NCBI GenBank assembly: GCA_017871115.1
Contig: JAFCIZ010000006.1
Location: 2,170,001 to 2,234,000, forward strand
Length of the DNA: 64,000 nt
Source of the DNA: Cunninghamella blakesleeana
Taxonomy: Eukaryota > Mucoromycota > Mucoromycetes > Mucorales > Cunninghamellaceae
Direction: 5' to 3'
This document shows, piece by piece, positions 25,146 to 36,019 of the stretch. The notes below the pieces were generated by a model. The model was not told where the DNA came from. It saw only the letters and a list, made by a program, of their open reading frames with translations, and searched no databases. Position 1 is the first letter of the stretch. The number at the start of each line of letters is the position of its first letter. The translations under genes were made by a program, and so were the position numbers.

Positions 25146-25554
25146 TATTTATGAATGTTAATTAATATTTTTGATAAAAATAAGAGATAAAAGAAAAAAA
25201 AGAAAAACTAAAACTAAAAAAATTATTTCTTTTTATAAAAAATATATATATATATGATAGAATGAATATATAAGATAAAAATAAAATATGTGTGAGAAAA
25301 AAAAAGAAAGAGATAAAAAAAAGATAATAAATAAAATGCGGGTTATAATGAAAATATAAAATTAAAATTTGGCGGTTATAAAGTCCGGCAGTGCCCCCTT
25401 TTTGCTTTATTTAACCAACTCTTTTTTTCCATTCCTTTCCTTTTCTTTCCTTTCCTTTTTTTTTCATTTTTCACTTTATTTTTTCATTTCATTTTATATA
25501 GATATATATAGATATATATATAAATAACTAACCAATTTAACTACTCTACTTATT
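25146..25554 (+). promoter_or_regulatory. Shared divergent FUR1/URC1 promoter with six GATA motifs
   Basis: Six copies of WGATAR lie on the plus strand within 156 bp: TGATAA 25172, AGATAA 25185, TGATAG 25255, AGATAA 25273, AGATAA 25311 and AGATAA 25322. GATA factors control nitrogen catabolite genes in fungi, and uracil serves as a nitrogen source, so the location makes sense. The stretch is purine-rich, which raises the chance rate. Functional use is inferred. Confidence 0.45.
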
Positions 25555-28089
25555 ATGACCATGCAGGACGAAGATGTTCAAGATATTCTATTAAGTATGG
25601 ATCTTCTCCGTCAAGAACAACAAAAGTTATCCGATAAAGTAAGTATATGTATACATAATAGTATTATTACATAGTGTGAGAGAAAAATAATGAAACAAAA
25701 ATTAAAATAATTAATTATAATATAATATTATTATTTATTTATATACGTGTGTATATAGGTTAGTATACTATTATCAAGGAAATCGCCATCCCCTTCGACC
25801 ACACCCACTACTGATGTCCCTAAAGAAGTAGAACCTACAAAGTCTACTGAAGATACACCTAAATACCCTCACCGTGTCATACTTACTAGTAAGTCATCCT
25901 ACTGATAATAGTTATCACACTATCTTATCATGACAGATAAACTGACCTTTGATATTTATTTGCGTGGGAAAAATGCAAACTACTTTTTTAATTTACTAAT
26001 TCGTATTTACTTTTTTTATTTTTTTAAATAAAAAAACGTATAGCCTACCCAAGTCAACATGGAATACATCCTATACCTTTGAAATGGGGTGCCAAAGATG
26101 CCAAAGAACGTGGTCCTGTTATTGCTTCTCGTCATATTGAAAGTATTAAGAAAAGGTAATAATAAAAAAGAGATGGTCAAAGAGTTCGGAGTTTTAGCAT
26201 TTTGTACAACAAAACTTATTTATGTCTTGCATGAATTAGTTGGCTCAATCTTATAATTTTTATTGTATTTTTATTTTTTCTTTCTTTCTTTCTATAGAAA
26301 TGCTATTGGTGCTTATGGTGGATCTTATTGTATCTATAGAGCTCTTGCTGTAGCTATTGGCGACCTTCAAAATACTCATCGACCTAATTTTGATATGACA
26401 GAACCTATTTTTGAAATTCCTCCAAATCCACAATGGTCTGATCCTACAAAGATTGTTTCATTAGATCCATGGGGACATATAGCACCTTTTGTTTTCAAGA
26501 AAGAATATGATGAAGGTATTGATGTGCGCCCTACTATTGCTATTACTCGTGCTCATATGACTATGGCTGAAATGGAAATGAATGTTAAAAATGGCTCTCT
26601 TACTGTTGATGGGAAAATCGTCGTTAATGATCGTGGGGACTTGGCTGTTTCTAAAGCTGCCGTAGAACCTGTATGGTATTTACCTGGTGTTGCTTCTCGT
26701 TTTGGTATTGAAGAAGGTTTACTAAGACGTGCTCTTTTGTAAGTAATCGTATTTTGTATATATAAATATATTTATTTCATTAAAAATGAAAATATAAGAG
26801 TAATTTTTTTTTTACTCTATTAAAATATATAGTGAAGATACTGGAGGTATGTATCCTGAATTAATTACTAGACCTGACCTTAAAGTGTTTTTGCCTCCTA
26901 TTGGTGGTATTAGCGTATATATTTTTGGAAACCCTGCTTATATTTCAGGTAATCTATTTTATTCCTTCTAAATATTATTCATTTATAATGTTTATATTAT
27001 TTATTTATAATGGGTTATATATATATATATATATTTTTATTAGACACTTCTAAAAAATTAACCCTTCGTGTTCATGATGAATGTAATGGGTCTGATGTTT
27101 TTGGTAGTGATATTTGTACTTGTCGCCCATACTTGATTTATGGTATTGAAGAATGTGTGAAACAAGCTCAGCAAGGAGGCGTTGGTGTTATAGTTTACTG
27201 TAAGCTGAACATATTTTTTATTATATTAAAACTTACATTATTTGTTTATTTATTTGTTTCTAATTTTATTTTCTCTTTCTATTTTTATTATAGTTAGAAA
27301 AGAAGGCCGAGCATTGGGTGAAGTAACTAAATATCTTGTTTATAATGCACGTAAGTCATATACCTAATTATTTACATATTAGTTTTAACGGTGAAGTACT
27401 CAATAGGTTTTTTTTAATATAAACATTTAGGAAAACGACAAGAAGGAGGTGATACAGCTGACCATTACTTTTTAAGAACTGAATGTATTGCTGGTGTTAA
27501 AGACATGCGATTCCAAGCCTTAATGCCTGATGTTTTACATTGGTTAGGTATCCAAAAAATTGATAGAATGATGGTAAATATAAATATATATATATATATA
27601 TATATACAAAACAATATAAAATATATAGTACTATAATTTATTTTTAATATTTTATTTATATATGTGTTAATTTAATTCCATAGTCAATGTCTAATATGGT
27701 AAGTTTATAATATCAACAAGTTATTAATATACATAAAATGTTATATAAAAATAGATATAAAACTGATTTTCCTAAATATATAAAAATGTACATTATAGAA
27801 ACATGATGCTATAGTAGAATCAGGCATTCCTATCCTAGAAAGAGTACCTATTCCTGAAGAATTAATACCAGCCGATTCAAGGTAATAATGCTAACAACTA
27901 TAGAAGGTTACGTATGCATACAAAAAAACGAACTATTTGTTTATTTATTATTTACAATTCATAATTTATTGTTTTAGAGTTGAAATTGATGCGAAGATTG
28001 CTTCCGGATATTTTACAAGTGGCCATATTCCTACGGAACAAGATTTAGCTAAAGTTAAGGGACGTGGTTGGGATGATATTGAACATTAA
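25555..28089 (+). CDS. URC1: GTP cyclohydrolase II-like uracil-catabolism protein (URC1/urg1 type)
   Basis: Eleven exons: 25555-25638, 25759-25888, 26044-26155, 26298-26738, 26833-26948, 27044-27199, 27294-27350, 27431-27573, 27684-27698 (15 nt), 27799-27881, 27978-28089; 482 residues. The C-terminal part has the GTP cyclohydrolase II zinc site C-x10-C-x-C (HDECNGSDVFGSDICTC, about 308-321), the substrate strand VIVYFRKEGRALGEVTKYLV and DMRFQALMPDVLHWLGI. A long N-terminal region (LKWGAKDAKERGPVIASRHI, NAIGAYGGSYCIYRALAVAI) is absent from riboflavin-pathway Rib1 and marks the uracil-regulated Urc1/urg1 subfamily. Rib1-type activity in flavin synthesis is the alternative but fits less well. 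A second ATG lies two codons downstream at 25561. Confidence 0.85.
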
Positions 28090-28840
28090 ATCTCATATAT
28101 ATATATATAAATATATAAATATTACGTATATTCTTTCAATTTGTTTTATAATAGTAGCAATAATAAACATATAATTTTATAATTTATGCAATTATTCTTT
28201 AGTATATATGAAACTTTATTTTGAGTCAAGAGCAGCTATAATCATGTGATTATTCAAATGAAAACCAATAATAATATTAAAAATTATCATGTTTAAAAGA
28301 ATTATTACATAAAAATAAAAGTACGGTTTTTTTTGGAATGCATATATACACAGATCAATTTAGTATATAATATACGTAATACATAAAGAACATAGTATGA
28401 GACTATTCTACAATTATTTCATTTCTTTAATATATTATTATACTCTGATATTTTTATTGATTCACATAAATACGCTAGTTACATCTATTTCTAAAGACTT
28501 CTCTTTTTTTATTATTTATTTACTTTACTTTAACCTATATTTACCAGTTTGTATAAAACATATTTTTTATATTCAGTTGCTTTTTTTTACGTTTATATAT
28601 ATAAAAACTAATGAAGTTTTGGCAAATTTTATATTTAGGTGTGCATTAATGTTGATTCACAATGTACAATTTTGAGTATAATTTACATAATTACTTGTTT
28701 AATGAGAGACTGTTATTTATTATAAAATCGCTGAAATATAATACAGTTTTTTTGTTTTTTAATATCTTCAAAAATTTCGTACATGTTAATTTATTGTAAT
28801 TTATTTAAATCAAACTCCAAAATCCATTATCTACACATAC
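28090..28840. other. Convergent spacer, URC1 / RPN13
   Basis: About 750 bp between two 3' ends. It holds a hydrophobic 92-codon frame at 28397-28675 (plus) that has only AT-driven I/L/F/Y composition and no family look. No gene seen. Confidence 0.6.
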
Positions 28841-30715
28841 CTAATTGTTTCCTTCCTTTTTTCTAGCCTGATCTTCAATAGCCTTTAAAAAAGCTTCAAC
28901 ACCTATATTTGTTTAAAATAATAATAAAAATATAAATTTACAAAAAAATCAAAACGGAAATCAAAATAAATATACACATATTCCCATTTTTTTTAAATAT
29001 ATATAATAGCCATGATGATGGTGACATTACCATTGCCAGCGGAAGGATCCAGCCCAAATTGTGATATTAAAGGGCCTAGTTGGCCACTTTGAAGAGCAGT
29101 ACTTAAACTACGCAATGACTGTTGGAATTGAGGAGACTTAATTACTTGACGTACTTCATAAGGAGAGTGTTCAGAGCCTTCGGGTAAAAATGGATATAAG
29201 CTTTCGCAAACGGTTTTATCATCCAATAAATTTGTTAATGTTCTATTATTTAGTATTTCACCAAGATGTAATGAGGATTGTCCTAATGTTTTAAATATAT
29301 AAATAAAAACAATAAAAAAATTTTTGAGTGAATGAATTTATATTTCTTAAAATATAAATAATAACAAGATAATCAAATTAAATAAAATGAAATCATTGCT
29401 ATACCTTGAGGCTGTATACCGGCAAGCATGGTTCGAAGTTGATCTAAATAATCAGGGTTAACATCATTTGATGAAGGTTGTTGTGATTGTTGGTTATTGT
29501 TTGCTGAGGGTTCACTTTGTAATGGAGTATTTGCATCAGTTTGAATCGTATTAGTTGATGATGCAGTTGCTTGGGTAGTTATTGATTGTTCATTGGTTTC
29601 ATTACTTGTAGCATCATTCATAACTGTATCTTGTTCATTATCACCAATTTCCGTACTAAATTGATATAATCATTATTAAAAAAAAAGGCGAAAGATGTTA
29701 ACTAATTATTTTTTCATTATTATTTTTTTAATCATGGTATATAATTACTTTGGTCGATTTGATTGTTGAAATAATTCGCGTAAGCTATCTTCAGTAAGAT
29801 TGCCTGTAAAAAGAAAATTATAATAATCATACGAATATTAGTTTAATCTAATCATTCATAATATATATATATATATATATTATCCATAGTTTATATTTAT
29901 ACATAAACATTTACCTTGTTCAGATGCTCCCATCAATCGTTGCATTAATTCCATATCGATACTTTGATCAGGAGAGTCAAGCTCCATATTTTCATCCATT
30001 GCTGAAGGATTATTAATCAAATGGTTTACTCGTTGAATGATATCGTCATCTTCTGAATCATCAAGTTTTTGCATCCAATAAAATTGTCGTTCATTTGAAG
30101 ATTTGAATTTTAATAAAATAACACGTCCAGTAGTACATTCAGGCACACGGACCATTTCTGCTTCATCAGGGAAAATAATTAAATCCTGATATAATAATAC
30201 GTATTAATATATATTTAAAAAATTATGAATAAATCAATAAAACAGTATTAAGCTTTAAGCTTACATATATATGAATATTGATTTACTAATTTTTAAATTA
30301 GTTTTTATTTATTAGAAAGCATAAAATACTTACAACTTCGGGTTCGCTATTTGTTTTACGTTCTTTCCAGTAAAAGTGTAATAATTGATCATCGCCCTAT
30401 TATTTGATATGTAACCATATATAATTATATATTCAATTTTCCTTTCTTTCTCCTTTATTTTTATTTTTTATTTTTTTATTGACTCTATTTCTTTATATCG
30501 TACCTTTTCCATATAAATCATACTAAACAATAAAAAAAATCATATATAACTTTTTAATCTATATTGAATTTTATGAATACGTATGATTATTATTCATAAT
30601 ATTTTTATTATATTTACCCTTTCCGTAAATCAGGTTTTAATAAATTTCCATCACGGATACACTTTCCAGCATTAAATTGAACTAAATTTCTTTGTGGTGT
30701 AGGAAAAAGACTCAT
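28841..30715 (-). CDS. RPN13: Proteasome ubiquitin receptor Rpn13/ADRM1
   Basis: Eight exons: 30715-30618, 30522-30504 (19 nt), 30396-30334, 30185-29915, 29803-29749, 29655-29405, 29282-29031, 28902-28841; 356 residues. The Pru domain (about 10-120) reads LVQFNAGKC, then LRKGMIYMEKGDDQLLHFYW, DLIIFPDEAEMVRVPECTTG, VILLKFKSSNERQFYWMQ; the 19-nt exon supplies part of this. A Q/S/T/N-rich linker follows, then a C-terminal DEUBAD domain (LHLGEILNN, CESLYPFLPEGSEHSPYEV, FQQSLRSLSTALQSGQL), which in animals recruits and activates UCH37. Yeast Rpn13 lacks this domain, so this is the full-length animal-like form. The product binds ubiquitin chains at the proteasome cap. Confidence 0.93.
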
Positions 30716-31667
30716 TATAAATAAAGATTGTTTATTGTGTTGAAAAGAAAAAAGAAAAAAAGAATGAGTATATAAAATATTTGACCAAAATTTTTCAATA
30801 ATTTTTAAAAATTTCAAACTCCACTCTTTGGAACCTTTTAAGTGAGCCGCCTGAAAAAATACTATTATAGTATTTCTATAAACCTTCCTGGTCTAGATAG
30901 TAACTTAATTAAAATAGCAAAAGTGAGATGCAGTATATTGTGAATAAAATAGAGTTAACAATAGATGAAGCTAACGTTTGCAGAGGAGCGAAAACTGGTG
31001 GAAGTTCATCTTGGAAAATTTTAAATGTATGGAGCGCTTAATTAATTTTTTATAGTACCAATACCGGGTGTATATCCAGCGGTTGATATGCATATTTTGA
31101 TGTAAGGTTTGCAAATGATTTATACAGTATATTAAATTGGAAGGAACATCAGGTAGAGTTGAAGGATGTTTGTTATGTGCGATCTTCAAAATATAGCCAA
31201 GGCGTCTGAGCTCATCAAATAAAATTGAACTGGATATTTTATCACAGTTAATCATTTTTTATAGTTGTTTAACGAGGGGCGATAAATTTTGGTAGTGTCA
31301 TATTCCATCATTAAAGTGAAAATTTATATTATCATTGTTTCTAAAGTAAACATGAATTATTATTATTTTTTTTTTTCATTTCTAATTTCCTTTTATGGAT
31401 TCCAAAAAACTCTATTCTCCCAGTGTGTACTTAGTAATAACCTTTCTTTGAATAAGCATTTTAAGCTTTCAAGTGCATTTATTATATTTCAGTTACTATT
31501 TTTTATTTATTTTTTTAAATAAATAAATATATAAAATAAAAATAAATGAAAAGAATACATTTGTAAAAAATAGGAGTTTGATTTTTTTTTTAAAAAAAAA
31601 ATCGTCAATATTTTTGTAGGTGTTTTTCCGCTCTTTTTCTTTTACATTATTTTGTTTTTATTTGGTT
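30716..31667. other. Divergent region RPN13 / SEN54
   Basis: About 950 bp carrying both promoters, an unidentified minus-strand ORF (30971-31255) and a T/A palindrome at 31582-31600. Nothing else coding is visible. Confidence 0.55.
30971..31255 (-). CDS. Unidentified 94-residue ORF, possibly a relic
   Basis: An ATG-started frame with more varied composition than nearby spacer: ILFDELRRLGYILKIAHNKH, then PSTLPDVPSNLIYCINHLQT. Basic and aromatic residues are frequent (RWIYTRYWYYKKLIKR). I do not recognise the family. There is no evident intron, and it sits alone between the promoters of RPN13 and SEN54, on the RPN13 strand. It could be one exon of an unrecognised gene, a fragment of a decayed gene, or chance. 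No start context or downstream signal settles it. Confidence 0.35.
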   Translation of the reverse strand: MINCDKISSSILFDELRRLGYILKIAHNKHPSTLPDVPSNLIYCINHLQTLHQNMHINRWIYTRYWYYKKLIKRSIHLKFSKMNFHQFSLLCKR

Positions 31668-33256
31668 ATGAGTGACGATGAATTAGAAGAAGAAGCCGTT
31701 GATTTCTCAATTTTACTGAATAAGAAAAAGTATTTTATTATTTATAGCTACTGTAGAAAATTTAAAACAATTATCATACTTAATTACTATTTATTTTTTA
31801 TTTTCAATTTATTTACTTATAAAAACAAGTAAACGCGATGGACTTAAACGCGGTGACAAAAGCTTTCAACCAAATAATACTAGCGATCAACAATTAGCTA
31901 TTGAAAATTCTAGAGAAGCTCTATTTGAGTTAATTAGTGAAGTAAAGACTATTGGGTCAAACTTCAGTTTTGGAATATTAAATGACATTGATATTGATAA
32001 CGAAAGTAATAACAACAATAACAAAAACGAAAAATGGTTAACTATAGTGGAGCAAAAGAAGGGAACACACTTTCAATATATGGGTCATACAGTGCGTGGT
32101 AATATGGTTTTATATTTAGAGGAAGCAGCTTGGCTGTTAAATCGATATGCTTTATACGTTCATCGAAAATCTTCTACAGCAGCTATAACAGCAACAACAG
32201 TAACAGCTACTGCAAATTCTGCTAAAAATAATAATATTGATTCACCAACAGCTACAATAACTGATTACAACAAAATAGTAACATTTGAAGATTACTGTGC
32301 ACTCATGTTCACATCAAAGGATAACTGGATCACTTATGAAAAATATCAAGTATATGCTTATTTAAAAAGATTAGGATATATAGTACAACGTTCACCATCG
32401 TCATCAGATTACTCTTCTACACTCTCCTCATCATCTCCATCGACGACTCTATTGGATCGAAGGAGCCCAAAGTCAAATTCAGGCCATATTTCTTGGTATT
32501 ATAAATTTATGTGTCCTTTTGCAAATTTTTGTAACAGTATAAAATCAGTAGCGTATATATTATTAAGATCAATCGGTTTACTTTCAAAAATAAAACCTTT
32601 AGTATGTCACAATCAATTCGCGGATTATAGTAAGAATAAATATAATAATAGTAATGATGACAATGGTTTGGAAAAAGAGAAGGAAGCTAATAAAGCCTTT
32701 ATATTACCACATGGATATGTTTAATTTTTTTTATTACATAAAGGGACATTATACACTAAATTACAAACAATTCATTCTAGTCCATGGTATCGGCCAGTTC
32801 TTAATAATACAACTAATTATCCATATTCAATTTCCTGGGACGTTTATAAACCAAATCCAAAATGGAAAAAGCGTGATCCTGGTATACCTGACTTTCGTGT
32901 GGTTGTTGGAAAGTAAATATGCAATGATGAAATAAAAAAAAAAGAAAAAAAGAAAAAAGAAAAAGATATAGAAAACTAATTAAACTGATATATATTCATT
33001 AATCAATTAATCTATTTATAGCATGAATGATCCTTTACCATCGCCTGATAATCTCAATTATTTATTTAACCTTTTATATGGACTACCTTATAATAAATCA
33101 GCATATCAGCCTATTCGTAATACAAAATCAATACATTCTCAACCAGCATTCCTTATGGCATTGGTTAGTGATGCTGAAGGCGTAACTTTTGTACGTTTAC
33201 AAGCTGACGGCATTTCAAGCATTATCAAAAATCAAAACGGCACTCTTCTTGTATAA
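31668..33256 (+). CDS. SEN54: tRNA-splicing endonuclease subunit Sen54
   Basis: Exons 31668-31729, 31830 to about 32629, 32744-32912, 33022-33256; about 421 residues. Sen54 is the structural partner of catalytic Sen2 in the heterotetramer that cuts pre-tRNA introns. Key blocks: start MSDDELEEEAVDF, LKRGDKSFQP, GTHFQYMGHTVRGNMVLYLE followed by EAAWLLNRYAL, then C-terminal WDVYKPNPKWKKRDPGIPDF and AFLMALVSDAEGVTFVRL. The long middle is T/S/N-rich. The end of exon 2 is ambiguous: the open frame continues to a TAA at 32724, but exon 3 needs a phase-1 donor. The best site is GTAAGA at 32630; GTTTGG at 32666 is the alternative and would add 12 residues. Confidence 0.85.
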
Positions 33257-33551
33257 TTCTTTCAATTTCATTATTACTAATATTTATTATAATTGCTATA
33301 TTTATTATTATTTATTGATATTTTGATAATGTAAAGTCGTATATGTTTACTTTTGTATTTGTACAGTCTATTTTTTTTCCTATATATATATATATAGATA
33401 AAATTATAATATTCTAAACCGATGTGTATGTCTATGATAAATGCCGAATCCATTTAATATAATATATTATGGTATGTAAATAGTTGTATGTAGTTTGTTC
33501 TTTGTTTTGTAAGTTATCAAGCTTTGATATTTTGTAGTTTCGAAAGAAATA

Positions 33552-33852
33552 TTATTTTTCCTTTTCCTTTTCTTTAAAATATAAAGGTGGTTCATTGCCT
33601 AAGAATAATAAAAAAATATTAATTGATAAAAAATAAATTCTTCAATATTTACGTTAGTATATATAATATATTTATACCTGGTTTTGATTTTAAACACTCT
33701 AAAAAAACAGAAAAAGGTGCAGCTACATCCATAGGCCACATTGATAAACCTTTCAATACATCCTCAAGGTGAGCATTACAGCGATGAGATTCTGGTGCTT
33801 TACTTGGTGCATTACTTTGTTGATTAAAAGTGAATCCTTCGTTTTTTGACAT
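33552..33852 (-). CDS. Small two-exon protein of unknown function (73 residues)
   Basis: Exons 33852-33678 and 33598-33552, spliced at CCAG/GTATAA and CTTAG. The joined frame keeps phase and ends at TAA with a lysine/glutamate tail (FKEKEKEK). The core SHRCNAHLEDVLKGLSMWPM and FSVFLECLKSKPG looks like a compact helical protein with two cysteines about 28 residues apart. No signal peptide or membrane segment is seen. A small mitochondrial or cytosolic accessory protein is possible, but I do not recognise it. The clean splice and varied composition make it a credible gene. Confidence 0.55.
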
Positions 33853-36019
33853 ATTTACAAAAAAAATATAATGAAAAAAAAAAAAAAAAAAACGGAGAAA
33901 AAGAAAGGGGAGAGGGGAGAAAGTTGGAGAGGAAAAAAAAAAAAAAAATTAAATAACAAAATGACTGTGAAAAAAAATTAATGAAGCATAAAAGTTAGAA
34001 AATACTAGGCGCACCGGTTAAAACTCCCAAGTTATCCGATAAATGATACCATTACACTAATCAAACATTTCATAATATTATATTATTGATTTTTAATAGT
34101 AGTAAATAGAATAGTAATAAATTATCTTAGTTTATATTATGGAATCTTATATTTTTCCTTATTTTATTAAAAATAGTAATAAAGAGAATAAATAAAATTG
34201 AAAATATAAAAAACTACCTTTTTTTCTCTTGTTAATCTTGCTTTAGTATCGTGCACCTTGGTTCGTCATTGTATATATATATAAATTAATTAATATTTAT
34301 TTATATAGAGTTATTTATTTATTTTAAGTAGCTACTAATTATTTCTAGTTTTCTTATTTTGGGATATTGATTTACTATATGATGATATTGGCTGTATATA
34401 ATTTTGATTATACTTTTTCAATTCAATTCGCTGGCAAAAAACTGTCTAGTTTGATGTTAGCAGCATATTAAAGAAATCTCTTACAAAGTAAAATAGTTTA
34501 CCTATCAATCATATTGACTAGAACTTCCCAACATATAGCATTAATTGATTTTTAGTCTAAATTGTTTATACTCTACTATTATAAATATACGCAATATTCC
34601 AATTAAATCAATTATTTATTTTTATGTCTATTATATTTTTGGACGGATTGTAGTAAGATTTAAATAATTATATATTCTGTAACTTACTTTATCAGTTCAA
34701 AGTATATATGTAAGTTAATAAATAATAGATATAAAGGACCCATTTAACTGGAATTTAAATTATTGCAAAAGATAGGGGCCCTGAAAAAAAACTATAAGAC
34801 AAAATAAAATAAATGTTTTTTTAAAAAAAAATAAAAAAAGAAATAGAAAAGAAGTAAAATAAAAAAATTACATTTTTTTAAAAAGCACTAAAAGAAAGAT
34901 AAGTAGCTACATAACAGCATAAGGAAGCCTTAAAAATATCAGCTAATGGAATCCTTTAATTTACATTCAAAATATTGAAAACCGTAGTTAAAACAAAATA
35001 TAATAGGTACTGTAAGAATGACTAGCCTGGCATTGTCATATACAATGAATAAAATCTGTTATTATCCATGTCGATTTTGCTTCTTCACTACCACTCACAT
35101 GATGAAAGAGTTAATATAACTCAAATTATGCAAAATTTTTAATAAAAATATTCTAATGAAATTACCAAAATCGATTTCCATTAAGCACTATTAAATAATA
35201 ATAAACCATATTCAAAAAGCAAAAGAAAAAAAAAAAATACATAGCAACATAACAATACTGAATATAGAAAGAAACCGAAGCTGTTTCATCATGTATATAG
35301 AAAGTTAATCAAAAAGGTACAGTTGAACAATAATAGTTCCTTTTCCATTTTGTAAAATTATATTGGTTAGTAAATAATAACTGATATTGATAATAGTAAA
35401 GAAAAGAGAAAATCAAAAAGAAAAAGCTAGATTTCGTGTTTTACTATTTTTTTATTTATCGTGGCCATTTTTATTTTTATTTTATTTTATATTTTATATT
35501 TTATATAATGAACATTTGATTTTATAGTTTAAAAAAGGTCCCAACCCACTATAACAACAGTTATTTTTATTGATTTATTTATATTTATTTTTTCATAAAT
35601 AATAAACGTAATTTTATATAGTAAAAAAATTTAGGTATGAAGATTCTATTAAAATAATATGTACGGTGGTAAAAGTGTTTTTTTTTAATAGTGAACGAAT
35701 CATCTTATATTTAAAAAGGGTTCTGTTTATTACGCGCAAGTATTTTGTTTTTCTACTCTGTTCCATGCTGGCTGGTTTTCAATTTCATTTTTTATTCTCT
35801 TTTCGTTTCTCTATTTTTTTTTTAAAAAAACAACTTTTTATTTTATTTTATCTAAAAGGTATTCGGAAACCATATCTCTTGTGGTAATTTATACTTTAAT
35901 TAAATGGAATTTTATTTTATTAAATTATAAATATTTTTCTTAAATTAATAAAATAGATTTCAGAATATACGATTATTTAAAGGCTCGCATCACTCTCACT
36001 TTTTTTTTAATTAAATTTA
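33853..36019. other. 2.2 kb without a recognisable gene
   Basis: Extended AT-rich sequence between the start of the small protein gene and exportin exon 1. It has short T/A palindromes (34815-34830, 35815-35829) and poly-A runs near 33870-33950. A short plus-strand hydrophobic frame at 35666-35887 looks compositional. I found no tRNA-like cloverleaf or B-box pattern by eye. Confidence 0.5.

Noticed and set aside
25555..28089. Riboflavin-pathway Rib1 annotation for the GTP cyclohydrolase II-like gene
   Set aside because: The long N-terminal region and location next to UPRT fit the Urc1/urg1 subfamily better.
28397..28675. 92-codon hydrophobic frame between URC1 and RPN13
   Set aside because: I/L/F/Y-only composition matches random AT-rich DNA; no motif, no neighbouring exon.
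35666..35887. 73-codon plus-strand frame in the 2.2 kb gap
   Set aside because: Composition-driven hydrophobic frame; upstream ATG weak, no recognisable sequence.
33853..36019. Possible tRNA or other RNA gene in the large gap
   Set aside because: No B-box (GGTTCGANNCC) or cloverleaf stems found by eye; the GGTTCG at 34259 lacks the rest of the motif.
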